Origin: Perkinsus olseni
Taxonomy: Eukaryota; Perkinsozoa; Perkinsida
Direction: 5' to 3'
Assembly (NCBI GenBank): GCA_013115125.1
Contig: JABANN010000001.1
Location: 1-64,000 of the forward strand
DNA: 64,000 nt
Shown here: positions 45,048 to 58,479 of the stretch, piece after piece
Layout of the letters: each line of letters starts with the position of its first letter
Numbering within the stretch: position 1 is the first letter of the stretch
Made by a program: the position numbers and the translations under genes
The notes under the pieces: generated by a model
Told to the model about the DNA's origin: nothing
Databases searched by the model: none
Seen by the model: only the letters and a program-made list of their open reading frames with translations

Positions 45048-47651
45048 TCAAACGATGAGCATTTTGAGACCAATGCCAGTGGGAGAACTGTCTGAAGCCG
45101 TGCTACGGTACATGAAGTCGTTAATAAGCAAAAGAGCAGCCTCAGGGGCATCTTGAGGTACCATATGGCTGGCGTTTACGACCTGAAGCCAGATTTCGCT
45201 TCGAAACTGCGACTGAGAAAAGAGCGACCCCGTACCCTGGCGAAGGTGAGACCACCAAGACCGCCTAGCCTTTCAACAGTGCGCACCGTGGCACCAAGCT
45301 TGGACGACGGCAGCTGAATGACAGACGATCGCCGGCTGAATAAGCACAGAGGGATGTTGACCCACCTTGAACGGGCTCTCAGTCGCGCTGGCGAACCTCG
45401 ATTTTCCTGGCCAGTCGAGCTGTTCGGCTGTCTCTAGAACGCTGAGCCAGTTGCACAGGAAATCCTGATCCCCAGCATAAAGCAGCACCTGCGATAAGGG
45501 AGGCAACCTGCTGAAGCTGTAGCACCCAAAAACGGGCTCCTCAGACCACTGAACAGACTTAGGACTGCCCGAGGGATACCCTCATGCTACAGACGAAAGA
45601 AAAAGGAGCAGGAAACTCGGAAGCTAGGGTTGGATGCTAAGACAACAACTCATCCTCCAGCCACTACACTAATTCCGTCGGCCAACAGCCGTGCCAGCTG
45701 CTTTTCCGCAGACGTCGAGAAGAGTTCTCGGATATGAAATGCCGCTGTGACCTGAATTCAAAATGGTCACCTGCCTTCCCTCACTACAGATGAACTCCAT
45801 TCTGCCCCTGCAGATGTGTGACACGGACGCTGCGCACAGCGATGAAGATCTATTCCCTGTGCATCGCGTCAAAGGACGTGCAGCGGCAGCCCCCGAACTT
45901 CGCATACAATGCTACATTCTCGTTTGATGATTTCCACCCTATATGAGTTCCAATTGCCCTCTGCACAGTGTGGTTATTGAAATACGCACGAATCTGAGAA
46001 GAAAAAAACTGAGAGATTGGAATCCAATCAGTAACCGGTCTTACCGGTCGGTCATCTAAGCAGTCTGGGAAAGGACCGCACTTGACCCTCAAGTCGTATC
46101 TGTCAAGAAAGGATAGCAGATACATATCAGCAGAAATCTTCCGGTAGCAACTTTCTACTGAAAACTACCCCAGCTACACTTTCAAAAGCTACCCTATTAC
46201 ATGCTCCACTTGGCATTACTAATGGGGTCAATGAGCTTCCTGGAACATCTGTCGTACAAAGCCTGGCAGCTTAAACGGCCTAAAAAGAGGTTCGTATTCA
46301 TACATCGGTATCTCGCCGCCATTCCCACCAGTCAAGCAGGACGATGTCTCCTTCACACAGTCCTCCGCTGCCGCCACCATACTGTTGTACCTGAGTTACT
46401 GTTGATGCCACTTCAACGAAGGAGGCTGGTACTACTACGCAGCTGAGACCCTGCGTGGCGCGGTGCCGCTCTCGTAAGCCATTCGAGGGTACGACCGCCA
46501 CCTAGGGAGGTACAGGGAGACAATCAGTACAGAGGATTCCATCTCGATAAAGCAGTTCTCACGAGGCGAGCCCATCGTAAGCAGATGAAGCAATGCGAAG
46601 GAAGTACTCGTTCCGACTTACACCCTATCTGAGCTGAAGTAGCCGTTCCCGATAGCAATCCCAACAATGTCAATCACGGGCTTAGCTCCAGCCCTCTCGT
46701 CGCTCCTTATCCTCATAACTGTCTCGGGGATGAACTGACCTGTGGGATGGAAGCTCTTAACGCACTATCATTCAATCGGATGCCTGTCGTTAACTTGCCA
46801 TGGTTGTGAGCGGCGAGCCCAGGTGCTAGCGGAAACTACGGAAGCTTACCCGCATAGGATTCGCCAGCTAAGAATACCCTCCGATTGTACTGCGGATACT
46901 TTGCAAAAAACGCATGTAAGAATTGCGACCTACAAGGCAAGTTGATGCGCCGCCAAAAACACCTGAGTTAAGGCCTACAGCAGCTCTCCGGCCCTCTTTG
47001 TGGAGCTTATCAGCGGCCCAGTGCTGAAGCCCGTGCCAGCGGGCTGATCTATCCATATACCATTCGCCTTGGACGTCCAAGAATGCCTAATGATATGCAT
47101 ACTGGCGGAGTTCGAGATTCGCCCAAAACATAGTTCTCATCGCTACGCCCAGCGGTGGATACGATTGACTTCCTGATCTTCGGTGACCCGCACCACACGG
47201 GTCATACCAATAGCAGCGCCTCCCCTATTACGAATTAATTTCCGTTTTTTTGCCACCATTGGCGACACGACAGGGGCCGTTTTCGAGTACCATCCCTGCC
47301 ATGCTGCTGAAGCCCGGGCCACCATTTATCCAGACAATCATCGGATCGGTCTCAGGCGAGTGTCTCGACTCGAAGAACATAAAAAAGTACCTGCCCGGGA
47401 TCGAACCTGCGACCACACTGCGGATATCACTGTTCTGCTACCGTGTGGTATGTTTCTTCAAAGTGATATATCCAGATATTTGCCGGACGTTCGGATCGCA
47501 TGGACCTCCGCTGCTGCTCTCTCGGACATCGAAGACGTAAGGGGAGCTCGAGCGGCCTGCAAAGAAACACATCAAAAACCAGGCCCGCCGATTAGGAGGA
47601 AACCCTACTTCACCCACAAGGAAGAGCCAGCGAGTTGACACACGGCTCCAT
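45048..47651 (-). CDS. Serine carboxypeptidase (peptidase family S10)
   Basis: Secreted or vacuolar carboxypeptidase. In order on the - strand: PCDPNVRQISGYITL (about 47500), YFFMFFESRHSPETDPMIVW with INGGPGFSS (about 47400-47320), HSWTSKANGIWIDQPAGTGF (about 47080-47020), FFAKYPQYNRRVFLAGESYA with the catalytic Ser in GESYAG (about 46860), GQFIPETVMRIRSDE and IDIVGIAIGNGYFS (about 46740-46640), VLLYAGDQDFLCNWLSVLET with the catalytic Asp (about 45470), and VVNASHMVPQDAPEAALLLI with the catalytic His (about 45150). Stop TGA 45048-45050. The triad is complete. In the family motif NGGPGCSS the Cys is Phe here; in yeast carboxypeptidase Y that Cys forms a disulfide. At least ten introns. The N-terminus is uncertain (ATG 47651 fits in frame), and a signal peptide is not clear. 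Confidence 0.85.
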
Positions 47652-48130
47652 AGACTCGGCAAGCACTCATAAAGTACAAGTCAGAAACAGCAGTGGCACC
47701 GTCGGTCTCCACGGTAGGAAAGTAGAGTGGGCGGTCCAAATCCATGGCGATGTAGATGTCGAGGGGCTCCCAGTAACAATGCTATGGGCTACTAATACTC
47801 ACGCTATCCTCGCAGCTCTCGATTCAAGAATTATCGATTGCCAAGGTAATGGGGACGATACCAGTGTACTACCTTGCACAGGGCCCAAATAGCCATCCGT
47901 GTCCAGGGAAAGGCGACGACCGAGGGCTGCACCGACATAGAGAAGAGTCGCCAGGAGACCAGGAGGCCTCCCCATAAGTGAAAAATAAGGGGCCTGCCAA
48001 GGCAGCACTCAGTCACATGGGCCCCGGAGGAGTTGCTAGATCGCTGGCACGAAGAAGCCACCAAACCCACAGTTGACACAACACCCTGGGAGATGGCCAA
48101 TAGGCTGCAATGAAGAACTAAAGTGTGCAA
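47652..48130 (-). CDS. Unidentified exons, possible membrane protein or extra 5' part of the carboxypeptidase
   Basis: The - strand holds a hydrophobic frame (GRPPGLLATLLYVGAALGRR, about 47970-47910, then LSLDTDGYLGPVQ before a GT donor) and a second frame (CYWEPLDIYIAMDLDRPLYF, then GATAVSDLYFMSACRVYGAV, about 47790-47660). Both look like protein rather than noise, but I cannot join them with certainty to each other or to the carboxypeptidase below. No family is recognised. Confidence 0.35.
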
Positions 48131-48179
48131 TCAGCATGCAACGTGGGATTGAGGCAACTTGGACATGCACAATACTCAA

Positions 48180-51100
48180 CTACAGGGACTTAGCATAGTA
48201 CCTGCGCAGCCTCCTCGGGATCTTCCACGCCTTCATAAACGACCCAAAGCGTCCCCGATGAACCACAGCAGGCTGCTCAGCCCCGATGTCAGCAAACTCA
48301 ATCTCCTCTTCCTCGTCATTCCAGGTGTTCCTCGTCACCTCCTCCTCTAGAGTGTCATCACCCTTGTGACTATCAAACTCCTTCAACAGCTTCGCAGGTG
48401 CCGTAGTGGCAGCCTTCCCCACCTCCTTGAAAGTCCTGTCGAAATCCACTATCGTCCGACCATGACTGACCCATAGACGGCAATGCAACCAGAAGCAAGC
48501 TGCATAAAAATGGGCCAACACCTTCATCACCGTCCCTTCCTCGTTACACCGCCGGCTAAGTGCTCCCGACCGGAAGATATCCATCGCCAGCTTAGTGTAC
48601 TTTATCGAGGCGCAGGCAAAGGGAAAATCTGCGCCTGCCCGCAGCGACGCTTCGTACATGGCAAGGCTGAGCATAGGGGCAGTGTCGCAGAGGTAGAGCA
48701 TGTGAATGAGATTGAGGACACCACCGAAGCGATTGAGGTCAGTGGCGGGATTGGTGCCTTGGAAGCCTATGACCGTCCAATGCTCTCCAAGAGCCTCACA
48801 GTCATAATGCGACCCCGTCAGTCTGCGCCATAAAGTCTGTATGACCCTTCTGTGCATCTCGAAGTCACTCGGGTTGTAGTGGGCTCGAGTAAGGCACAGT
48901 AGCAAGTCCCTCTCCTCCGCTAAGTCCTTCGCGATGCCCGGTGCGGGATGACCCACGGCTGAGCTATCAAACCCCATGGCGGTGGTGCAGCAGGTGAAGC
49001 CAGCGACGATCGATCGGTGAGCCGGCAGAGGCATCATGTAGCCATCAAGGACTTCTGATAGGACCTCCGGTGTGACTATCAAGTCCTTATTACTCCTAGC
49101 CCAATCGAAGGCCTCCTTCGACGTGACAGCAGCGACAGGTTGGACCTGAATGACGGGCTGCGGCAGAAGCCGAGGCGGCATCGACCTAGCTCCAGTCCCT
49201 ACTCCCTCCTGGGCTGCCTTGTCCGCGTCCATTCTCCGCTTTGTCTCAGCTTCGGCCGATCGCCACATCTCCTCCACGTTCGCATCATCTTCGACAATCA
49301 CCTCGTCCAACACAGGGATAACCAAGTCATCAGAGATGGGCTCCTCGGCACCGCGCTGTGAGCCCTCCTGAAGGGGAATTCTCGTGAACTCACCGGTTCA
49401 CGAGCCCAACCCACCTCAGAGCCATTCTCCTCCTCGTCTGCAGTAGACCTGAGAGCAACCTCCGACCCAGTAGGCTGCCCGCGACCTTACTTCTTGCCCA
49501 CAGCATACTTATCAAGCACGCCCCGCAACGCTGAGCTTCTGTCCTTCTCCTGATCCGTTGAACGCTGAGGGTACATCCCTCGGCGTTCCATAGCCGTCGA
49601 CTGAAGCACTGCCACTGATGCCTCAACCGGGCCGTCATTGCCATCAGACGAGTCGTCGATTGCCATCCCCTTCCCATCATTAGACTCAGGCTCGCTTGAA
49701 TCGTCTGCGGCTGCCACCGTCGCTGCCCCCTCGTCGCCGTCAAGAACCTCCCAGGTATCCGCAAACTCATCACGATCTCCTCCCGCCACGGTAGCCTCTA
49801 GCCACTCAGCTGCCTCCGACACAGGCTCCAGGGGGCCTGAGAGAGGCACTACCAGGTGCCATACCCTCCCCCATGTGACCACTACCGCTGCTTCTGCCAC
49901 CGCTCAAGAAAGCATCTCTACAGGCAACTAAATCCACCGTTGCTGCCTCTCGGCACGAATCAACAGGGGCATCGCGGAACGCTGAAGGCACCTGGCAGAG
50001 GAACTACAACGGGCTGCCGGTGCAGGGGGACGCGGCGGTACCCGCATGCTGGCAGTAGTAGAGGCACTAGCCCCCTCCACAACATCCCGGCAGCCCTCTC
50101 CGTCAGAGGTCTTCTTCGCAGCAACATCCAACAAGCATACCTAGACGGACAAGTGAGCTATGACCTGAACCCTCGGCTGCTGTACCTCATCAGGGTCGTC
50201 GTATTTATCAACATAGCTGGTTGGGAAGTAGCCAGCAGCAGCAGCTGTGCCCATATCTATATAAAGACTCGTTCAATCGCTGCTGGAAACCCTCTCACAA
50301 TGGCGACGAGGGACCACTACGGGCAGTGGGCACCTTCGGAGCACTCGGACCTACCCCTAGCGTCAGAGGCCAGCTGTATGACTCTGCCATAGGACCACCC
50401 CATCTGGTCGCCAATGAGCACCTGCAGGGGCCCTACTATCCATACAGACCACCTCCTAACCTACCTTGATGATGTCCCCAGTCTGGAAGCGCAGCGGCGG
50501 GCTGTCACCACACGGCCAGGATGAGCTCACGGGTGGGTCGAAGGCAAAGGTCGCCTTTACGAACTGAAGTGAGGACAACAGGGTGCCCCTTCGCCGCGCC
50601 CCGTAGCGTTACCCGACTAATGGGAGGAGCTGGGGGAGGCCTCGAGGGTGGCGGAGGAGCTTCCACGCTTTCCTCCTCCTCGGCCACTGAAGCCTCCGAA
50701 GCTCCACTGCTATCGGTGAAGTCCACCTCCACCTTCTCGTCGAGCTGAGGTCTTTCTGACACCTCTAGCTGCGCTGCAGCCGCACCCAAATCCTCATCAG
50801 CAGCACTCGTCTGTGAAGCTTCGCTCGAGGAAGAGGACCGCAAGTCATCCGACTCGGGGCTGTTAGACAGACTCCCCTGGTCATCATCAATATCACCCAG
50901 AGCAGCTAGAGAGCGGCTAGTGAGCTGTTGAACATATAAAGCCGCCGCCTCGGAGGTATCGTAGGGCTCAGGCTGCGGGTCGATACGCTGTAGAGCCAGC
51001 TTGACCAGTGAGGAGTTGTAGGATACTATGCTGTCCCGTTTCACGACGGGAGGGCTGTGCTCAAGAGGGGACGAGATGCAGTCGAGGAGTTCACCCAACT

Positions 51101-51487
51101 CCAGATCGGAGGCGTCCGCGGCAGACGGGCACTCTGGGGCTCCAACGGCAGGAGGACCGTCAAGAAGCCTTCCTTCGACCTAACAGACATCATCACCCTG
51201 TCCGGCTTAGGCCATAGTAGCTCGTGGCCCTACAGTGTGAAGGTTCTCGGGGTCCTCGGAACGGCCAGAAGAAGGTGGTTTCTACAACAGGATGATATAC
51301 CAGGATGACCGGGACGCCGCCCTTCAGGACCTTACCACATCAACGAAGCTGTGCCACCTACCGCCATCGATAGCCTCGTCGCCACTAGCACCTGCTGATG
51401 AAAAGTGGTAGAGCCGTCCCCGAGCGAGAACATGCTCCCACCTCCCCTCGGTCCAATAGCATCATAGACGTCTTCAGATTCCGACAT
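48180..51487 (-). CDS. SH3 - ELMO domain protein
   Basis: ELMO-domain proteins act on small GTPases, as Arf-family GAPs (ELMOD) or as DOCK partners (ELMO1-3). Exons can be joined in frame from ATG 51487 (MSESEDVYDAIGPRGGG). An acidic Ser-rich region and a Pro run (about 50650) come first. Then an SH3 domain: FVKATFAFDPPVSSS, LRFQTGDIIK, VLIGDQMGWSYGRVI, and AAAGYFPTSYVDKYDDPDE (about 50560 down to 50190). A disordered acidic linker follows (49990-49400). Then one long exon (stop TAA at 48180) holds the ELMO domain: LWRRLTGSHYDCEALGEHWT, VIGFQGTNPATDLNRFGGVL with NLIHMLYL, and FPFACASIKYTKLAMDIFRS (about 48850-48590). The key joins are AAGAA/G over intron GTAAGG to CTCAG near 49490, and phase-0 joins around the linker. 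The C-terminal tail is acidic then basic. The domains are clear; a single transcript is an inference. Confidence 0.78.
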
Positions 51488-51652
51488 GGTAGTGAGCAGC
51501 ACTTCGACAACTACAAGGCTCCGGGAGGGTAACAAACGCAACCGTCACAGACAGGATGACCTCAGAAAAGCTTTACAATACTATGCCAGGGCTCCTCCTC
51601 TTCTTGCTACTTCTTGCCGAGGTCGGTCTTGTTGAGGACGTTACCAAGGGGT

Positions 51653-52169
51653 CTAGAACCTTCCCTTGCCCTTACCCTTACCCTTGCCACCTTTACCCTT
51701 GGCACCAGGAGCGTTCAGGCTTCCCCAGCCAGAACCTGCAACAACAGCAGCATCATCCAGCTTCCCACCGAGTCCCCCCTCTACTACCAGCGCCCTGTCT
51801 CCTAGGCTTGAACATAGGGGCATACCGGAGGTTGTCCGGGACGACAATATAACGAATCTTAGAACCGCGGATGTAGGCCTGAGAACCACCGTCAGCAGAC
51901 TTCCCCATTACAGCCATTGAAAAGCTACCTGCTCCAGACTAGTCTGCTTGCCATCCTTCCTCGTCACTACCACCTCCGCAATAAGAAGGTTCATATTATC
52001 CTCGGTATGGATGAGATGGCCCCTGACGACCAACGCAGAGTGCCTCCGCTACTACCCCTACCACCCTGGGCTATTGCTACCTATATAGCTCGCCTGTTTG
52101 CATCTCCACAGTGACCGTATGGCCGACAGACTCGTGGAGCAACTTGATGGGGATACCGACAGCAGCCAT
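51653..52169 (-). CDS. SNRPD3: Sm protein D3
   Basis: Core subunit of the heptameric Sm ring on spliceosomal snRNAs. Four exons: MAAVGIPIKLLHESVGHTVT with VEMQTGELYR (ATG 52169); GHLIHTEDNMNLLIAEVVV with TRKDGKQTSLEQ; AYIRGSKIRYIVVPDNLRYA with PMFKPRRQGAG; and SGWGSLNAPGAKGKGGKGKG to TAG 51653-51655. Sm motif 1 (HTVTVEMQTGELYRG) and motif 2 (YIRGSKIRYIVVPD) match SmD3 closely. Introns are short (for example GTAGCAATAG to GTCGTCAG). The tail is a run of Lys-Gly pairs where animal SmD3 has Arg-Gly repeats that are methylated. Confidence 0.93.
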
Positions 52170-52414
52170 TCCGGAACCAAGGGGACACCAACTGCTACTG
52201 CCGTTATCACCAGACCACCTCTCCCAGTCCACAACACAACAGCCGTTCACACTAACAATGAAAAGAGTGGATATGTTGACAGGAAAACGGTGGAGGCTTC
52301 TTCTACGGCGCCTCGTCGGTCAATTATCGTGTCTTCTATAGCTACGTAAAATCCAGAAATCTGTGGATAGGCCCTCAGAGGGCCGCTCTCTAAGGCCAAA
52401 TTATCTACAAAGCT

Positions 52415-53821
52415 CTACTTCCTCGCCTTGTCGAAAGCAGTTTTCGACAGCCACTCCAGAGTCACCGACTTGGGCCTCTCGATTGGCATGGCCATAGCCC
52501 GGGCCCAGATCATCTGCGCCATCACGCCCAGCGTCCTGGACACGGCAAAAGTGACTGTGTAGTAGTCCGACTCCTTAAGGCCGTAATGCTGCATCATAGT
52601 GCCAGACAGGGCATCCACATTCGGGTAAGGGTTCTGAATTTTACCAGTAGCCTGCAGGATGGGTGGGATTGTCTCGAAGCAGACCTCAGACAGCTTGAAC
52701 ATCGGATCGTCCGCGATGTGTTCGAGACAGAACTCCCTCTCCAAAACGTACCGGGGGTCAGTGGCTCTGAGAACAGCATGGCCGTAGCCAGGGACCACCA
52801 GGCCCTTGGCCATAGTATCTTTCACGTACTGCGTCACTGACTCGGCGCTAGGCTCGATACCAAGACGTTGGTGGTACTCCCTGAGCCTCGTCAGCCAGTT
52901 GAGACTCTCTTGATTAGCTAAACCGTGAAGGGGACCAGCGAGGCCACAGATACCAGCCGCCCAAGCGTAGAAGGGATCGGCGAGGGCAGAGCCAACCAGA
53001 TGGGTCGTGTGGGAAGATACGTTGCCACCCTCATGGTCAGCATGCATTGTTAGATACAAACGAGTAGCTTCCTTAAAGTTATCATCCTCCGAGACGCCAA
53101 GCATGTTGGCGAAATTGCCAGCCCAATCGAGATGAGGGTCGGTCTCGATGAAGATGCCGTTGTAGAATGATCTTCGATATACCCTAGCCGCCACTTGAGG
53201 CACGCGGGCAATCAACGTGATCGCATCATCAAGGATGTACTCCCAGTAGTCCTTCTTAGCCAGCCCACCCTGAGAGTGCTTCTGAGTAAACTGAGAGTAG
53301 GGCTGCATCGCAAGGATGCCAATCGCCAGCTGGGTCATAGGGTGCATAGAGGTCGGCAAGGCGTCAATGGACTCGATGACATCAGCAGGCAGCCAACTGC
53401 GACGATGCATTTCCTCGTTAAGATTAGAGACAATCTCAGGAGTGGGCACCTCACCAGTCATCAGGAGCCAAAACGCTCCCTCCGGCAGACCGATTTTACC
53501 GTTAGGTTGGGCCTTGGGAAGCGCGGCGTTGACCTCTTTTAGAGTCATACCGCGATAGCGAATGCCCTCAACAGGGTCCAAGTCGGAGGTGTCAGTAATC
53601 ATCGCCTTGATGCCACGCATACCACCAACGACCATACCAGCAGTAACGTCACCAATAACGACGTCCTTGTACTTCTTCTTGATGTCGAGGAGGCGTGGTT
53701 GCTCACGAGCAGCCAGATGCTCGACCTTGGTCTTCAACTCTTGGATGACCGGAGCCGCATGGTGATAAAAACGAGAACCCAAGACACCGATTCGGGGCGA
53801 TAGGAGTTGTCGGGATAACAT
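52415..53821 (-). CDS. CS: Citrate synthase, mitochondrial
   Basis: Condenses oxaloacetate and acetyl-CoA in the TCA cycle. One uninterrupted frame of 468 codons from ATG 53821 to the stop at 52415. The N-terminus (MLSRQLLSPRIGVLGSRFYH) is a typical mitochondrial presequence. The core is the animal/plant mitochondrial type: GMRGIKAMITDTSDLDPVEG, RYRGMTLKEV, then LTMHADHEGGNVSSHTTHLV. The catalytic His follows in LAGPLHGLANQE, the second His in VVPGYGHAVLR and the Asp in PNVDALSGTMM. Length is normal for the family. It is the only large gene here without introns. It diverges from the RBBP4-type gene; the 367 bases between them probably hold both promoters. Confidence 0.98.
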   Translation of the reverse strand: MLSRQLLSPRIGVLGSRFYHHAAPVIQELKTKVEHLAAREQPRLLDIKKKYKDVVIGDVTAGMVVGGMRGIKAMITDTSDLDPVEGIRYRGMTLKEVNAALPKAQPNGKIGLPEGAFWLLMTGEVPTPEIVSNLNEEMHRRSWLPADVIESIDALPTSMHPMTQLAIGILAMQPYSQFTQKHSQGGLAKKDYWEYILDDAITLIARVPQVAARVYRRSFYNGIFIETDPHLDWAGNFANMLGVSEDDNFKEATRLYLTMHADHEGGNVSSHTTHLVGSALADPFYAWAAGICGLAGPLHGLANQESLNWLTRLREYHQRLGIEPSAESVTQYVKDTMAKGLVVPGYGHAVLRATDPRYVLEREFCLEHIADDPMFKLSEVCFETIPPILQATGKIQNPYPNVDALSGTMMQHYGLKESDYYTVTFAVSRTLGVMAQMIWARAMAMPIERPKSVTLEWLSKTAFDKARK

Positions 53822-54188
53822 GGAGAGATAAAAAAATGTAAACTATTGAGTAGAGAGCTTTTCCGGAGCCTGCTGTGGTAACTAGCGATTGAATCACCGA
53901 CCACCTCCTCCTCGTGTCCGGGTTGTTCACGCCCCGGCAGCATTTCGTGGTCGCCTGCCTAGGATTTCCCGCTGTAGGATGGAGCGACTCCTGACATTTT
54001 TCGAAGGGCTCCTTGCATAACAAGAGTGAACAAGAGCATGTCACAGAGAGCGTCTCCGCTTGTGGGGGCGCGCGACTCCGACTGAACTCAGAGCTTCCGC
54101 TAACCGCCCAGGTTCGATCCCTGGGTCGGTCGTTTTTCCCCGGACTTCTCATCACTGTAGCGCTCATAGCAAAGGGGCCCACCGCGAA

Positions 54189-56142
<1,954 letters not shown>

Positions 56143-56279
56143 TGTCCTCTTCCCTACTACTGAATTGAAACGTTTGCCTGGCGTTTCGAAGCAACGTACT
56201 TGGCGTCCTTGTCGTGTTAAGGGGAGCGGCGTATCGTCGACTCAGGTGTTTATTACCTATATTCATTACTGTCCTCTAG

Positions 56280-58479
56280 ATGGCTCCAGGATTGCCTCTC
56301 AGTCGGGAAAATCTCCTCACCGTTATCGACCAGGGTAACGGTATCAAGGACTCCATCACTCTCGCGCAAAGTGCAGGATGGGACCATGCCAAGCTGGTTG
56401 GTGTCATCAAGAGTTTAGAGGTAGTCCCATGGGCCGTGCCCACTTGTTTCGGTAACGCTCCGCTCCGCTTTTCTCAGTCTATCGAGTACGTCACCACCAC
56501 GCCTTTCGAGGAGGAGAAGTGGACGACGACCGAGGAGGGCGAGCAGTACGCCACTGTTGGCAGCCCCGAAGCTCAGGTTATTACCGAGGGGTGATGTGTA
56601 GATGGTCTTCGCCATGGTTGCCACCCCTGTCAGGTTGTTTCCTACGTCAAGGAGCACGGCCCCTGTGTTCAGAAAGATATCATTGCCTCTCTCGGAGGCG
56701 TTGCCAAGGTAATAGAATCTTTCAGATGGGGTTCACGGTGAGACTTCCGGCTCAGATTGGTTTCGGTGCAGCCATGAAGAACGGCTGGTTGTCAATGGAC
56801 AAGGCCACTAAGGAAGTGTCAGTGTCTGACAAGGCCAAGGACGGTATCGAGGATACCGTAGCCGATCTTCTGACCAAGGTAGTAGACTCGTCAGCTCTAG
56901 TTGTTCATACCCGCCATCATTACGGCAGGTCAGTAAGGGCGAAGCCGCCTCCCTTGCCAAGGGCGATATGGACATGCTCAAGAAGAGGAAATTGGTAGCC
57001 TTGGGAAAGAAGGGCGTCAGAGGCGGCCAACTGGGCCTCATCAGATACACCTCACCAAGACTACAGGGTTCAAGGTGGACAAGACGAGCAACTTCAGGAC
57101 AGAGATTGTGAAGCAAGAGACCGAGCTTACTCAGGAGATGATCCAGAATAAGTCCTGGAAGGATGTCCAGTTCAAACCGTAGTCGTACATATGAGGAGGT
57201 GTGGCGGCATTTTGAAGTGATTAGTTACAACTTGAAAACTGCCCTCGGCCGGGACCTTGGCGGCGGCCATCTACATCCCCTTCTTAAGGTCAAGACTGAG
57301 ATCAGGTAGGTAGCTTTTCAATACCACATTATCCTCAACTCGTTCTTCTTTGACAGGAATATCCTTCTCCTTATGGGCTTCGAAGAGATGCCCACTAACC
57401 GTTATCTGGAGTCCTCCTTCTGGAACTTCGATGCCCTCTTCCAACCCCAGCAACACCCCGCTCGTGATGCTCATGATACGTACGTGCCCCAGAGAAGAGA
57501 GGAGAGGCACGCCCCTCCTGATGGTGCTGTCGTCTTAGGTTCTTCATCACCTCGCCTGCCTCCACCAACACGATCCCTAAGGACTACATGACTGATGTCA
57601 AGTAAGCTGCGGCCTCGCGAGGGCGGCAGCTTCCATGGTCGATTTTCTGTTAGGAAAATGCACGAAGTCGGCGGTTACGGCTCTATCGGCTGGCGGTACG
57701 ACTGGTCCGAGGAGGAGTCTCGAAAGAATATCCTGAGGTTGGCTTTGGCACCGGTTATTGAGAGAAGATCCTTTTATTTCTGCTAGAACCCACACCACCG
57801 CTGTCAGTACTCGTGTTCTCTACGAGATGGGGCAGGACTACATCCGCACCGGCGTTTTCAAGTGAGCAACATCCTCGAGACTTGTCAAACCCACCATCCT
57901 CCCTTTCCAGGCCCAAGAAGTGCTTCTCTATCGATCGTGTTTTCCGTAATGAGACCTTGGATGCGACCCATCTCGCCGAGTTCCACCAAGTGGAAGGTTT
58001 CGTGGCCGACCGTAACCTCACCCTCGGCAACTTGATCGGCGTAAGGCCGTTCATGACACACGGCAGCTGCTAAGGCCCTTTTTCAGGTCATCCGGGAGTT
58101 CTTCCGGCGTATGGGTCTCACGGATCTCCGCTTCAAGCCAGCGTATAATCCCTACACTGAGCCCAGTATGGAGATCTTCGCCTTCCATCCGATGCTCGAC
58201 AAGTGGGTGGAAATCGGCAATTCTGGTATCTTCCGACCGGAGATGATCCGTCCTATGGTGAGTAACTTCACCTTTGCTTCGCGTGAATAATAAGATTCTT
58301 TTCAGGGCATTCCCGAGGACGTGTCGGTGATCGCTTGGGGCCTTTCCGTCGAGCGACCTACCATGATCCAGTACGGCATCGGTAACATTCGTGAGCTCTT
58401 CGGCCATAAGATGGACGTCACCACTTTGAAGAAGAATCCTGTCTGCTGGTTGCATCCTGGTGAGGAGGATGCTGACTAG
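56280..58479 (+). CDS. FARSA: Phenylalanyl-tRNA synthetase alpha subunit, cytosolic
   Basis: Catalytic subunit of the alpha2-beta2 PheRS. ATG 56280 starts the winged-helix region ([52 protein letters not shown]). Then come [46 protein letters not shown] and [20 protein letters not shown]. The class II core follows: [15 protein letters not shown] (motif 1 region), [20 protein letters not shown] with [34 protein letters not shown] (motif 2, FRNE), [32 protein letters not shown], and [20 protein letters not shown] (motif 3). Stop TAG 58477-58479. About twelve short introns; one (near 56455) contains the recurring CGCTCCGCT motif. Confidence 0.95.

Noticed and set aside
47370-47420. CGGGATCGAACCTGCG, which looks like a tRNA T-arm on the - strand
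   Set aside because: It falls in a spliced intron and exon of the serine carboxypeptidase, and no cloverleaf can be drawn.
51660-51705. Telomere-like CCCTTA runs
   Set aside because: They are the codons of the Lys-Gly tail of SmD3 on the - strand, not a telomeric repeat.
54060-54137. tRNA-like 3' half: a perfect T-arm (CCAGG TTCGATC CCTGG at 54108-54124) followed by GTCGGTCG and a T run
   Set aside because: No matching 5' acceptor strand, D-arm or A box was found within 120 bases upstream, and no canonical anticodon loop. It may be a tRNA or SINE remnant in the citrate synthase/RBBP4 promoter region, or chance.
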